This document shows, piece by piece, positions 17,369-26,236 of a DNA stretch of 60,557 nt. Where the stretch lies: contig NZ_BJXB01000031.1 of NCBI RefSeq assembly GCF_007990775.1, forward strand, positions 1-60,557, written 5' to 3'. The notes under the pieces are model-generated. The model was not told where the DNA came from. It did no database searches and saw only the letters and a list, made by a program, of their open reading frames with translations. The stretch's first letter is position 1. Each line of letters starts with the position of its first letter. Position numbers and translations under genes: made by a program. The stretch comes from Deinococcus cellulosilyticus NBRC 106333 = KACC 11606. Its GTDB lineage: Bacteria > Deinococcota > Deinococci > Deinococcales > Deinococcaceae.

Positions 17369-17391
17369 GAAGGTGTTAACAACCTGTTAAG
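17369..17391 (-). promoter_or_regulatory. Pho-box-like direct repeats before the receiver-Na/Pi operon
   Basis: On the minus strand TTAACA (17390-17385) and TTAACA-CC (17379 onward) recur with an 11-base period, resembling the TTAACA-N5-TTAACA boxes bound by PhoP/PhoB-type regulators. The same bases also form the inverted repeat TTAACA-ACC-TGTTAA (17376-17390). A weak TTGTTA...17...TACAAC promoter overlaps. Function is inferred from the phosphate transporter downstream. Confidence 0.45.
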
Positions 17392-17399
17392 AGTGAAAC

Positions 17400-17423
17400 A
17401 TCCCCTGACCTGTGTCAGGGGAT
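17400..17423 (-). terminator. Terminator of the secreted nuclease gene
   Basis: Ten-base-pair stem ATCCCCTGAC / GTCAGGGGAT with loop of four bases, 30 bases after the nuclease stop; followed on the minus strand by GTTTCAC, a weak T tract. Confidence 0.65.
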
Positions 17424-17453
17424 GGGGTTTGAAGCTCTGCTGATTTGATGGGG

Positions 17454-20400
17454 TCAGTTGAGGGTCTGTCCGGTGTTCACTGCCCCTGTGGTGCTGGCAG
17501 TGGGGCCCGTCCAGGTAAAATCGCTGTATTTGTTGCCTGTGCCCGTGAGTTGCAGGGAGGACCCCGTAAGAGTGGTGCTGATCTCAGCAACACCAATGTC
17601 GGTGCTGGTGACACCACTTGCACATCCACTGGTGGGAGTCAGGGTGCCTTCATAACTCAGGAACTGAATCAGCGTGGTTCCACTGCACAGGGCCATGCCG
17701 TCAGAACCACCGTTCTGAATGCCATCAGCAGGATAGTCCACCCGGTAAATGGAGTACCCGTTGTGGGTCCCAACCAGAACCAGCGGGTCAGAGTCATACA
17801 TCGAAAGGTTGCCACCGTTGTACAGTTCCACTTTCAGGCCAGTGGCACTGTAGCCGGAGGGCACAATCACTTCAATGAATTCTCCAACATCCCCCCCTGA
17901 GTTGTCGTAGTGAATCTCGTTGATCCAGGGGGTGGGTCCCACGGGGGTGTTGCCGCTCACAGTGATGGTGAAAGTGGCGGTGTCACTGGTCCCGGCAGGA
18001 ATGCCCATTCCGGTGAGCGTCACCGTGTAGGTGCCATCAGGGGTGCCCGCTGGCACGTCGATCTGCACCGCTTCACTGGCCTCACCACTGATGATGGGGT
18101 CACTGGGGTAGGACACAGTGATGCCTGTGCCTCCTGAGACACTCGCGGAGAGCATCACAGGTGCAGCGTAGTTGGACCCCAGCACACCCACGTACACGGT
18201 TCCAGAGTTGCCCACGGTCACATCGACATTGCTGCTGGAGGTCCGCAGGTCAAAGCTGGCGGCAGGTGCAACGTCTGCGTTCAGGTTCAGGCCGACTTTG
18301 AGGGGGTCATGGTCACTGGAACGGTAGGCATCTGCAGCATAGAACGTGGTGATCTGGGTGGGGGTTTTGAAGTTCTCGTTGTAGTCCAGCACGGTGGGCT
18401 CATCACTGTTGATGTGCCATTTTTCTGCGCCGGACACCTGGGCGGCCAGACTGCCCGAAGCAATTCCGTGGTCCAGACTTCCCCACTGGGAGCCGAACTG
18501 GTAGCTGTAGGAGTTCTGGTCAAAGAGGCTCTGGAAGTCGTCTCCGGTGGCTGCGGTGTCGTCAGAACCCTTCAGGATGGCCTGAATGGGGTCCTCTTTC
18601 ATGTAGGCGTTCAGGTCGCCCATCAGGATGACGTCGTTATCACTGACTCCGGTGGGTTGCCCGGCAAGCCAGTCCATCAGCACTGTTGCAGCGTCGGTGC
18701 GGGTCTTGTTGCAGTTGCCCTGTCCGGTGGTGGTGTCATCGTCTCCGGCCCCGCACTCTGAACCCTTGGATTTCAGGTGGGCCTGAACCACAGTGAAGAT
18801 GCCTCCGGTGGTGTTGTCCTGGAAGGACCTCGCCCAGGTGGGACGGTTCTTGGTGTCCACATAGAGGGGGTTGAAGCTGCTGTCCAGAACGGCGAACTGT
18901 CCCACGGGGGTGACGGTGTTGCGGTAGATCATGCCCACAGAGATCTCGTCGGTGCCCACTTTGGACACGGGGTTCACGTAGGTGTAGGTGCCATTGACCC
19001 CGGGGTGGCTGTTCACAGCATTCACCAGTTCCTGAATGGCAGGGTTTGCACTGCTGTAGTCGTTTTCGATTTCCAGCAGGCCAATCACGTCAGCATCCAG
19101 ACCGACGAGTGCCTCAACGATCTTGGCTTTCTGTTTGTTGTACTCGCTGATGGATTCCGCGCCACGGGAGGTGGGGAATCCGCCTCCTGCACCGTTCCCA
19201 TTGAAGTAGTTCAGCACGTTCATGCTGGCCACCTTCAGGGTGCCTCCGAGGTTGCCGGGAGCAGTGGGGCGGGCAGGCCCAGTGAAGGTGCTGTTCGTGG
19301 CATGAATGCGGTAGCTGTCGGTGGAGCCATTCCAGCCGTCATAGCTGTAGCTCAGGACCCCGGTGACCGTGCCCGTGTCGCCTCCACGCAGGGTGTTGCT
19401 GGCACTGAGGGTCTGGCCGCCTCTGGCAAGTTTGACGGGCTCGGGGTTCTGGCCCATCATGCCGTCATCAATGGTGATGATTCGGCGCTTCATGTCGTCC
19501 AGGAAGCTGGTGTAGCCAGAGGCCGTGGGTTCATTCACCTGGGTGTAATTGGGGATGCGGGCATCCGCGAGTTTCACAGAGCCGCCACGTCCCAGCAGGT
19601 AATTGTCGGTCACCACGCCGCTTACGGTGAGCCTCATGCCCTCGTAACGCTCCCAGTCGTTGATGGAGCTGACCGGAAGGGTGATGGGGGTGGCAGCAGG
19701 CAGGGTGGTGTTGCTGCCAAGTTTCACCACACCGGTGACCGAGGTGATTTCGGTGAGGGTGTTGAACTCGGTGACGGTGCCCGTGACCTGCACGCGGTTC
19801 CCCACCGAGACATCAGCACAGGTGGTGTTGCAGTAAACGAAAATGCCCTCACTGGTGGTGGGATCGCTGTCTGCATGGTCCGCCTGCTCCTGCACAAAGA
19901 AACCATTCAGTTCATTGCTGGCCTGGAAGTCTGCGGTCACCACACCATCGATGGTCACCACCTGTCCATTCAGCGGGCTGGCTGCCTCCCCACTGCCTGT
20001 GGAACCCTGAATGGTGTGGATGCGGGTGATGCTGGCCTGGTCGGGGTCATCGGCAAAAGACACCAGCAGGGTGAATCCAAAGGGATCTTTGGTGGCGTCC
20101 GCGTCCATGTCATAACTGACTGCGAAAGTCACCACGCCTGTCTCACCATTGGGAATGGCCCCGTTGATTTGCCAGCCGTAATCCCGCACTCCGGCCACCG
20201 AGAGGCCTGCTGGAGCGCTGATGTTGAGGGGGGACAGGTCAAGTTCCTGCCTGAGGGGGCTTGCTGTGGTGTCGTCTTCTACCTGATCAAGGGCAGGGCG
20301 GTAAATCTGGGGGTATACGGGGGTCAGGTCTTCTGCCCGTGCAGCAGCGTCACTGCGGTCAAAATAATAGATGTTTTTGAAGGTGGTGGAGCGAATGGTG

Positions 20401-20795
20401 GGCTGCGAAGCATTGTTGCTGCTGTCTCCATCGGTGTCGTCGGTGTCCACAGGGATGAAAGTCAGGTCATTCAGGGTGCGTCCGGTGTTGTTGGTCACCT
20501 GAAAGCTGGCCTGCACGTAACGTTTGTTCTGGCTTTCCACCGAGAAGGTCTGCACGCTGAGCTTCTTGAAGCTGATCCCAGACTCCACACTGTTCAGGGC
20601 CTGCTTGCTGACCCCTGAAGCCACCTGCTGCACGCGGGCTTCGGGGGTCTGGGTGCCCACCCGTTCAAATTCCACCTCGAACAGGTGATTGGGTTTTGCC
20701 GTGACAGGGGGAACAACTGGAGCGGGCAGGGCAGCATTGCAGCCCACCAGCAGGAGTGCACCCAGCATCAGGATGTTTTTCATGGAACCGTTCAT
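17454..20795 (-). CDS. Secreted lipoprotein nuclease (ExeM/NucH-like endonuclease/exonuclease/phosphatase)
   Basis: About 1113 residues. Signal peptide with lipobox LLVGC (Cys about residue 19); ATG 20795 has AGG six bases upstream, ATG 20798 is possible. Residues about 36-270 share the unnamed domain found in the lipoprotein at 8695. Next is an OB-fold region (VVTIDGVVTADF... VGNRVQVTGTV), then the EEP catalytic domain from about 520: ASMNVLNYF, LLEIEND, QAHLKSKG, LMGDLNAY and SSDHDP (826-831), all active-site residues present. Ig-like and lamin-tail-like (WINEIHYDNSGGDVGEFIEV) domains end the protein. It probably degrades extracellular DNA for nucleotide or phosphate supply. Confidence 0.93.
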   Translation of the reverse strand: MNGSMKNILMLGALLLVGCNAALPAPVVPPVTAKPNHLFEVEFERVGTQTPEARVQQVASGVSKQALNSVESGISFKKLSVQTFSVESQNKRYVQASFQVTNNTGRTLNDLTFIPVDTDDTDGDSSNNASQPTIRSTTFKNIYYFDRSDAAARAEDLTPVYPQIYRPALDQVEDDTTASPLRQELDLSPLNISAPAGLSVAGVRDYGWQINGAIPNGETGVVTFAVSYDMDADATKDPFGFTLLVSFADDPDQASITRIHTIQGSTGSGEAASPLNGQVVTIDGVVTADFQASNELNGFFVQEQADHADSDPTTSEGIFVYCNTTCADVSVGNRVQVTGTVTEFNTLTEITSVTGVVKLGSNTTLPAATPITLPVSSINDWERYEGMRLTVSGVVTDNYLLGRGGSVKLADARIPNYTQVNEPTASGYTSFLDDMKRRIITIDDGMMGQNPEPVKLARGGQTLSASNTLRGGDTGTVTGVLSYSYDGWNGSTDSYRIHATNSTFTGPARPTAPGNLGGTLKVASMNVLNYFNGNGAGGGFPTSRGAESISEYNKQKAKIVEALVGLDADVIGLLEIENDYSSANPAIQELVNAVNSHPGVNGTYTYVNPVSKVGTDEISVGMIYRNTVTPVGQFAVLDSSFNPLYVDTKNRPTWARSFQDNTTGGIFTVVQAHLKSKGSECGAGDDDTTTGQGNCNKTRTDAATVLMDWLAGQPTGVSDNDVILMGDLNAYMKEDPIQAILKGSDDTAATGDDFQSLFDQNSYSYQFGSQWGSLDHGIASGSLAAQVSGAEKWHINSDEPTVLDYNENFKTPTQITTFYAADAYRSSDHDPLKVGLNLNADVAPAASFDLRTSSSNVDVTVGNSGTVYVGVLGSNYAAPVMLSASVSGGTGITVSYPSDPIISGEASEAVQIDVPAGTPDGTYTVTLTGMGIPAGTSDTATFTITVSGNTPVGPTPWINEIHYDNSGGDVGEFIEVIVPSGYSATGLKVELYNGGNLSMYDSDPLVLVGTHNGYSIYRVDYPADGIQNGGSDGMALCSGTTLIQFLSYEGTLTPTSGCASGVTSTDIGVAEISTTLTGSSLQLTGTGNKYSDFTWTGPTASTTGAVNTGQTLN

Positions 20796-20941
20796 CATTG
20801 ACCTGCTTTCACCATGCCTCTTCAGGAAGCACAATCTGGAGTTCTCGGTCCGGCACAACAAGCCACACCCGTGACCGGGCATGTTGATCCATCCCGTGCT
20901 GCAAGGCCCGAGAGCGGACTGGACTGAGTTCAACTTGGGTC

Positions 20942-20947
20942 ATTATA
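20942..20947 (-). promoter_or_regulatory. Candidate -10 element of the nuclease gene
   Basis: TATAAT on the minus strand with a weak TACAAA 17 bases upstream; the 5' leader would be about 140 bases. A good -10 match, poor -35. Confidence 0.45.
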
Positions 20948-21049
20948 TGAGATCAACGTCATGATTTGTACATATGAATCTTAATGCTCTTCAGAAACAT
21001 TAAGGGCCACCCTGAAGCGAAAGCCTGTCTTCGAAAGGAAAAATGTGAT

Positions 21050-21071
21050 GTTCACCGAACTTTCACCGTGC
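21050..21071. promoter_or_regulatory. Pho-box-like repeats upstream of the nuclease
   Basis: GTTCACCGAAC followed directly by TTTCACCGTGC on the plus strand, two 11-base units sharing TTCACCG. This resembles the GTTCACC-type PHO box of actinobacteria. It lies about 100 bases upstream of the candidate nuclease -10, in the opposite orientation to that gene, so the link is tentative. Confidence 0.35.
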
Positions 21072-21160
21072 TCCCTGAGTGCACATCCGCCCCTGCAGAC
21101 ATGAGCTGTTCTCATCAGGCTTCACCTTTTTGTTTCAGATGGCAAACCTTTTGAAGCACA

Positions 21161-21195
21161 GGGGGTCCCGGTTCCAGACTGGAACCGGGACCCCC
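21161..21195 (-). terminator. Strong hairpin after the GH43 gene
   Basis: Perfect 16-base-pair stem starting GGGGGTCCCGGTTCCA with a three-base loop, 11 bases after the GH43 stop. No T tract follows on either strand, so it may protect the 3' end or terminate with a factor. Confidence 0.6.
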
Positions 21196-21205
21196 TGCAA
21201 AAAGA

Positions 21206-22747
21206 TCAACCCTGGGACCTGAATTTTGAAAAGTACGCAGGCGGCATCTGTCCCTTCCCATTTCCCGTGGCACAGAGACCCAGCATCACACCAGTAAACC
21301 CTCCGGCCACTTCTGGAGAGAGGTAACGGGGAACGCCAGAGCCCACCACATGTTCTGCAGTTCCAGGCTGCATGACCAGGAAAGTGTATTTTTCTGGCAG
21401 GGCCTGAATTTTGAGGGTGACAGGGCCTTCCTGCAGTGCCACGCCTGCTGTGTTCACGATCAGGTCATCGATGCGTTTTCGCAGGCAGGCCACCCGTGCG
21501 CCGTTTTTCAGGGTGATGAGCAGGTCGTAGTGGTGTTGTGGGTTCATCCAGACGGTGATTCCGGCTTCCTCGCCTTCTGAAAGAGGCACAAAGTCCAGGT
21601 GAACGCTCACATCACAGGTGTACTGTGTCTGGGCGGTGCCAAGAAAAGCAACCCCCTGTCCATCGTCCAGACACTTTGCATTCCCCTGCAACCTGAGGCT
21701 CCCAGGGCGCTCAGCCAGGGAGTACATCCCCCCTGGCGCATGGCCCAGAGTGACCCATTTTGGATGGAGGTCTGGGCCCCGGAAGTCCTCCTGCTCGGCT
21801 GCAGGCCAGGAGTGCAGGGGAAACTCCGGCAGAGGACTGTGTTGCCGCAAAACCCCCTGGTCTCCAACCACAGGCCAGCCTTGTGCGTTCCACTTCACAG
21901 GCACCAGATGGGTTTCCCTGCCCAGGTGGGCAGTTTCAGGATTTCCTTGTGGACGGATGCCCAGACACACCATCCACCAGCTGCCATCGTGCGCTTCCAC
22001 CAGATCACCGTGTCCCAGCGCCTGATGGGGACTTTGCAGGCTGCGGTTGGTCAGGATGGGATTGTGGGGGCAACTTTCCCAGGGTCCCCATGGTGAGTCA
22101 CTGCGGGCCAGGGTGATCATGTGCCCCCGCTCCGTCCCACCTTCAGCAATCATCAGGTAATACTTGCCATGCATTTTGTACAGGTGGGGGCCTTCCGGGT
22201 AGCGCCCCCCGGTGCCATGCCAGATCACTTTCGGCTCGGTGAGGCATTTGCCGGTTTGCAGGTCGATTTCGCTCTGCTGGATGCCCCAGTACTCATGCTC
22301 CAGCAGGATTTCAGGGGGGGAGGGCCAGCCCTTTCCCCAGCTTGAAGTCAGGTACACCTTGCCATCGTCATCAAAGAACAGGGAAGGATCGATTCCGCCC
22401 TGCTCCAGCCAGATGGGATCGGACCAATCTCCTGCAATGTCGTTGGTTTGGACATAGAAGTTGCCTCCTCCACTGACATTGGTGGTGACCATGTAAAACG
22501 TGCCCTCATGGTGCCTGAGGGTGGGAGCGAAAATGCCTCCAGAGGGGCTCCATTTCTGGAAGTCCAGCTGGCTTTTGCGGGTCAGCACATTTCCGATCTG
22601 TCGCCAGTTCAGCAGGTCCCGGCTGTGAAACAGAGGGACCCCGGGAAAATACTCAAAAGAACTGGTCACCAGATAGTAATCTTCCCCCACCCGGCAGATG
22701 CTGGGATCAGGATGGAAGCCCGAAATCACAGGGTTCTGATACGTCAT
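21206..22747 (-). CDS. GH43 beta-xylosidase/arabinofuranosidase
   Basis: A 513-residue enzyme without signal peptide, so intracellular. The five-bladed propeller catalytic domain carries the expected acids: D14 in GFHPDPS (base), D120 in GGIDPSLFFDDDG (pKa modulator) and E185 in GRYPEGPHLYK (acid). The C-terminal third (from about residue 320) is the beta-sandwich of the XynB-type subfamily (GH43_11), with EEAGITVWMNPQHHY. Likely role: hydrolysis of imported xylo- or arabino-oligosaccharides. SD AAAGGA precedes the ATG. It is downstream of a sugar-binding protein, probably co-transcribed. Confidence 0.93.
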   Translation of the reverse strand: MTYQNPVISGFHPDPSICRVGEDYYLVTSSFEYFPGVPLFHSRDLLNWRQIGNVLTRKSQLDFQKWSPSGGIFAPTLRHHEGTFYMVTTNVSGGGNFYVQTNDIAGDWSDPIWLEQGGIDPSLFFDDDGKVYLTSSWGKGWPSPPEILLEHEYWGIQQSEIDLQTGKCLTEPKVIWHGTGGRYPEGPHLYKMHGKYYLMIAEGGTERGHMITLARSDSPWGPWESCPHNPILTNRSLQSPHQALGHGDLVEAHDGSWWMVCLGIRPQGNPETAHLGRETHLVPVKWNAQGWPVVGDQGVLRQHSPLPEFPLHSWPAAEQEDFRGPDLHPKWVTLGHAPGGMYSLAERPGSLRLQGNAKCLDDGQGVAFLGTAQTQYTCDVSVHLDFVPLSEGEEAGITVWMNPQHHYDLLITLKNGARVACLRKRIDDLIVNTAGVALQEGPVTLKIQALPEKYTFLVMQPGTAEHVVGSGVPRYLSPEVAGGFTGVMLGLCATGNGKGQMPPAYFSKFRSQG

Positions 22748-22763
22748 GCGTTCCTTTCAAAAA

Positions 22764-22821
22764 GGCACCCAGGTGCCATTGATGGTCTACAAGAGGGTCC
22801 CTCCAGCATGACACTGGAGGG
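22764..22821 (-). other. Two intercistronic hairpins between binding protein and GH43
   Basis: GGCACC-CA-GGTGCC (22764-22777) and CCCTCCAG / CTGGAGGG (22799-22821) lie in the 97-base gap. Such hairpins commonly protect the upstream binding-protein mRNA and lower expression of the downstream gene; the second can also act as a partial terminator. Confidence 0.5.
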
Positions 22822-22844
22822 TTCTTTCTGCACATCAAACTGGG

Positions 22845-24461
22845 TTACTTGAGAACACCCCAGAGCTTGAGGCGGTCCTGAACCAGCTGGGTCATCAGGA
22901 CGTTGTACTTCCCGAGTTGTTTGTCCATCACGTTCAGCATCTCGTCGTAGATCTTGTCGAACTCTTTCGGATCGGCCAGGATGGCTTTTGGAATGTACTT
23001 GCGCACAATTTCCTGCTCTTTGGTCCAGAATTCACTGAGGGCACTGTCCTGAGGAACGGGAATGGACCATGCAGCAGCCCAGGGAATCGGCTTGAATTGA
23101 GACGCTTTGGGCAAGAGGTCTCCCCAGAACTTCACCTTGTACGCCTTCAGGGCAGCCTTCTCGGCGTCGGTGTAGTTCTCCAGAATCTGCTCGGGGAAGT
23201 TGGTGGTGTAGTAGTTCCCGGTCTTGTCCTTCACCCCGTCCCCATAGCGCAGGGACAGACCATAGTTCCCGATGCCCGTTTCACGCTGGAAGGCGGCAGG
23301 GTCCTTCTTGCGGAGTTCTTCGTATTTGGGCAGGAATTCACGCTTGCCGTTGACCACTTTGTGGTGCTTGCCTTCAATGCCCCAGTTGATCAGCACCTGG
23401 CCCTCATCGCTGGACAGGAAATCCAGGAATTTGAGGATCTTCACGGGATCTTTTGCAGATTTGGTGATGCCCACGCCGTAACCACCACGGAATCCGGTGG
23501 GGGCATTGTAGGCGGCCTTGATGCCCGGTTTGAGCACTGCACCAAAGCGTCCGTACATCTGTTCATGCTTCCCTGCAGCTTTGAGGGAGTTCACGGCGTC
23601 CCCGATGTCCCATCCTGCATCGATCAGACCAACCACCCGGCCAGAAGCAATCTTGGCGAGGTACTGGTCGTACTTCTGGGTAAAGGATTCCTTGTCCAGC
23701 AGGCCAATGTCGTTCATGTGGTTCAGCCAGCGGAAGTACTCGCGGTCTTCGGGACGGAAGTGGTGGGGCATGGCTTTGTAGGTCTTGGGGTCAATGGCCC
23801 ACTCCCCGTCGTCCCAGCTTCCCATCGCAAACGTTGCGGGGTTGGTCACGGAGATCACGAAACGCCAGTCATCGGCGAGCAGAGACAATCCGATGGTGGG
23901 TTTGCCATCTGCGGTCTTGGGGTGTTTTTTCACGTAATCGGCGATGACCTTCTCAAAGTCCTTGAGGGTTTTGACTCTGGGGTACTTCTGCTCTTTGAGG
24001 GCCTGCAGTTGCAGTTTGAACAGGGCATCGTTGTCGAAGTAGACCTGTCCAATGGTGTCGTTGTTGGGAATGAAGTAGATGCCCTGGTTTTTGTTGCTGA
24101 ACTTCATGCGGTTGAACTGCTTGCCAATGACTTTTTTGATGTTTGGGGCATTTTTGTTGATGAGGGTGGTCAGGTCCAGCACAGCGTCGGCATCAATCAG
24201 GACCCCTGCGGCACCCTTGGGGGCAATGATGTCCGGGTATTGTCCAGAGGCGGCAATCAGGTTGATCTTCTGGTCCGGGTCGCCCACTGCGAATTCTGCT
24301 TTGAGCACCACTCCAGTGCGTTTGGTGATTTCCTTGCCCACGTCGTCTTGCATGTTCGCCCAGTTGGGGTTCACATCGGCAAAAAATCCCGTGATGGTGG
24401 TCTGGGCAAAGGCAGTGGAAAGGGTGAGCAGACCAAGGGTGACAAGTGCGGTTCGTTTCAT
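22845..24461 (-). CDS. ABC-transporter extracellular solute-binding protein (oligosaccharide type)
   Basis: A 538-residue secreted protein: signal peptide MKRTALVTLGLLTLSTAFAQ, no lipobox. The long length and the two-lobe pattern (ITGFFADVNPNWANMQDDV, then DIIAPKGAAGVLIDADAVLDL) fit the LplA/YtcQ-type large sugar-binding proteins of cluster 1. Start 24461 has SD AAGGAGA; the upstream in-frame start lacks one. Permease genes are not adjacent; permeases and ATPase must be elsewhere. With the GH43 xylosidase downstream, xylo-oligosaccharides are the likely ligand. Confidence 0.9.
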   Translation of the reverse strand: MKRTALVTLGLLTLSTAFAQTTITGFFADVNPNWANMQDDVGKEITKRTGVVLKAEFAVGDPDQKINLIAASGQYPDIIAPKGAAGVLIDADAVLDLTTLINKNAPNIKKVIGKQFNRMKFSNKNQGIYFIPNNDTIGQVYFDNDALFKLQLQALKEQKYPRVKTLKDFEKVIADYVKKHPKTADGKPTIGLSLLADDWRFVISVTNPATFAMGSWDDGEWAIDPKTYKAMPHHFRPEDREYFRWLNHMNDIGLLDKESFTQKYDQYLAKIASGRVVGLIDAGWDIGDAVNSLKAAGKHEQMYGRFGAVLKPGIKAAYNAPTGFRGGYGVGITKSAKDPVKILKFLDFLSSDEGQVLINWGIEGKHHKVVNGKREFLPKYEELRKKDPAAFQRETGIGNYGLSLRYGDGVKDKTGNYYTTNFPEQILENYTDAEKAALKAYKVKFWGDLLPKASQFKPIPWAAAWSIPVPQDSALSEFWTKEQEIVRKYIPKAILADPKEFDKIYDEMLNVMDKQLGKYNVLMTQLVQDRLKLWGVLK

Positions 24462-24586
24462 GGGGTTCTCCTTGATTCCAGAGGCAACTTGCATGCCAGA
24501 TGGGGGTTCTGGACATGGTCAGGCTCAGCTTCTGGAGGTCAGTCACAGAGGCTGGTGGGGGCAAAATGGAGGTTGAAGGCCTGTAT

Positions 24587-24600
24587 TCGAATCGATTCGA
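24587..24600. promoter_or_regulatory. Second sugar operator (downstream copy)
   Basis: Perfect 14-base palindrome TCGAATCGATTCGA inside the 5' leader of the binding-protein gene, within a 17-base segment (TTCGAATCGATTCGATT) that is identical at the promoter copy 111 bases away, close to ten and a half helical turns. It may allow looping by a LacI-family repressor. Confidence 0.75.
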
Positions 24601-24688
24601 TTCTGTGAAGCCGGGTTCCTTTCTGTTGAGCAGGGCCATCAAAGGCCAGATGAGGGCAACTTTGCCCTGTGTGTTTTTGGTTCAGCCC

Positions 24689-24718
24689 ATCATACGTTCG
24701 AATCGATTCGATTGTCAA
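24689..24718 (-). promoter_or_regulatory. Binding-protein promoter with operator in the spacer
   Basis: On the minus strand a consensus TTGACA (24718-24713), an 18-base spacer and TATGAT (24694-24689). The palindrome TCGAATCGATTCGA (24698-24711) fills the spacer. This is a textbook LacI-family operator position; no LacI-type DNA-binding regulator lies in the window. Confidence 0.85.
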
Positions 24719-24906
24719 CCCCTGCATGTGCGCCTGCGGGTGACCGCTCACATCAGGGCAGTGCACACCACAACCTTTCAACAGGAACATGTGAAAGTCC
24801 TGCAGTTTCCATTTCAGGCACTCTCCAGGAGGTGCCTGTCCGAGCCCTTTTCCGGGCGACTCCGACCAGCACCAGAGGGTTCTTAAACTTAAACCCCACG
24901 CTTTGC

Positions 24907-25569
24907 TCAATGCCTCTGCATTGCACCCGCCAGCAGCTCAGAAACAGTCACCAGTCCAAACCCCTCGGCAGCAAAATGCCGGGTCAATTCACGCACGGCC
25001 GCAATGGTCTGGGAACGGTCCCCATAACCATCATGAAAAAGCAGGATGCTGCCAGATGTGCTGGTCTCAAGTGTGGCCTTGACGATGTGTTCCGTTCCAG
25101 GCATCTCCCAGTCTCTGGCCTCCCCATTGACACACCCAATGCTGTGGTAGCCCAGAGAGACTGCCAGATCCAACACCTGTTCATTGATGGCAATGTAAGG
25201 GGGCCTGAAGGTTCTGCAAGGCTGGCCCGTGATCTGCTGAACAAGCTTTTCTGTGCGCACCAGTTGATCCCGCTGGTCTGCAGGTGAGAGGTCAGGCAGG
25301 GCAGGATGGGTGAAGGTGTGGTTTCCAATCTCATGCCCTGCCTCGAAAACCTGTCGGGTCAGCTCTGGGTGGGCCTTCATTTGCTCACCGATCATGTAGA
25401 ACGTGGCTTTGCCACCCACTTCTCTGAACATCTCCAGCACCTGCGGGGTGTAGATGGGGTTGGGTCCATCATCGAAAGTGAAAGCCACCTGCCTGTGCTG
25501 CACCTCCACCTGATGAATCAGAACGGGCTGGGGCAGAGCACGGGAGGGCTGCGACGCAATGTCAGACAT
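24907..25569 (-). CDS. Polysaccharide deacetylase (NodB homology, CE4)
   Basis: A 220-residue protein with the CE4 motifs: TFDDGPN (motif 1, catalytic Asp and metal Asp), EIGNHTFTHP (motif 2, metal histidines), RPPY (motif 3), DWEMPG and LLFHDGYGD (motifs 4-5, catalytic His). No signal peptide is clear, so cell location is uncertain. Start 25569 is preceded by AAAGGAAA; upstream in-frame starts are not supported. Substrate may be chitooligosaccharide or peptidoglycan GlcNAc. Confidence 0.92.
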   Translation of the reverse strand: MSDIASQPSRALPQPVLIHQVEVQHRQVAFTFDDGPNPIYTPQVLEMFREVGGKATFYMIGEQMKAHPELTRQVFEAGHEIGNHTFTHPALPDLSPADQRDQLVRTEKLVQQITGQPCRTFRPPYIAINEQVLDLAVSLGYHSIGCVNGEARDWEMPGTEHIVKATLETSTSGSILLFHDGYGDRSQTIAAVRELTRHFAAEGFGLVTVSELLAGAMQRH

Positions 25570-25676
25570 GAGATTTTCCTTTCCACAACAAGGATGTGAA
25601 CGCTCACCCATTGTAAACCGTTGGATGCCTCCAACCCAGCACACTGCAGAGCCTCAAAAATCGGTGCTGATCAGGT

Positions 25677-26180
25677 TCATTCCTCCCGGCGCAAGGTCAC
25701 CTCGTAATTGTTGAGGATCACCTTGAGGCGACCCTGAAACACCTCTCCTTTGAGCACGCCCGTCAACTGTGCCTTCACTTCTGTACCTGAGCTCCATCCC
25801 GCACCAAAAAGCTGATATTCTCTGCCCAGCACAGCCGCCTTGCTCTGGAAGGACGTCCCTGCCCCTGCGCCCTGAGAGAGGGTCAGGTTGAAATCCATTG
25901 CCCCCGTGGACCGGATGGCGTAACCCGACACATCGTAATTGTTGTTGCCAGACAGGTTGTAAAAGACACCCCTCACCTGCAGGTCTTCGTTACGGATCAC
26001 CAGCACCATCCGGTAATCGGCACTGGTGAAGGTGCCAAGCCCCTGACCTGAAAACACCATGGTCTGGTAGGTGTATTGCCGCTCCTGCTGCCCCTGCACG
26101 TTGCTGGTGGGTGCATTCACGAACACCGGGGCACAGCCCATCAGCGAAAAAACCATCATCACAGGCAAAATCCAGCGCAT
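25677..26180 (-). CDS. Lipoprotein of unknown function
   Basis: A 167-residue protein with lipobox SLMGC (Cys about residue 16) after a short signal peptide starting MRWILP. The mature part is beta-rich and may be a small barrel; it ends NNYEVTLRREE. I do not recognise the family. It is 107 bases upstream of the deacetylase on the same strand and divergent from the lasso-like peptide gene. Confidence 0.75.
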   Translation of the reverse strand: MRWILPVMMVFSLMGCAPVFVNAPTSNVQGQQERQYTYQTMVFSGQGLGTFTSADYRMVLVIRNEDLQVRGVFYNLSGNNNYDVSGYAIRSTGAMDFNLTLSQGAGAGTSFQSKAAVLGREYQLFGAGWSSGTEVKAQLTGVLKGEVFQGRLKVILNNYEVTLRREE

Positions 26181-26236
26181 GGGTTCACCATATCCGAGCC
26201 AGATGGACCCTGCATGAGGAGGACCCGGTCGCTTTT

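Noticed and set aside
21598..22096. Plus-strand open frame in the GH43 gene
   Set aside because: Antisense frame of the GH43 gene without start signals or family similarity.
22917..24608. Long plus-strand open frame opposite the sugar-binding protein
   Set aside because: Shadow frame of the binding protein, full of Val-Leu-Gly-rich antisense composition with no domain.
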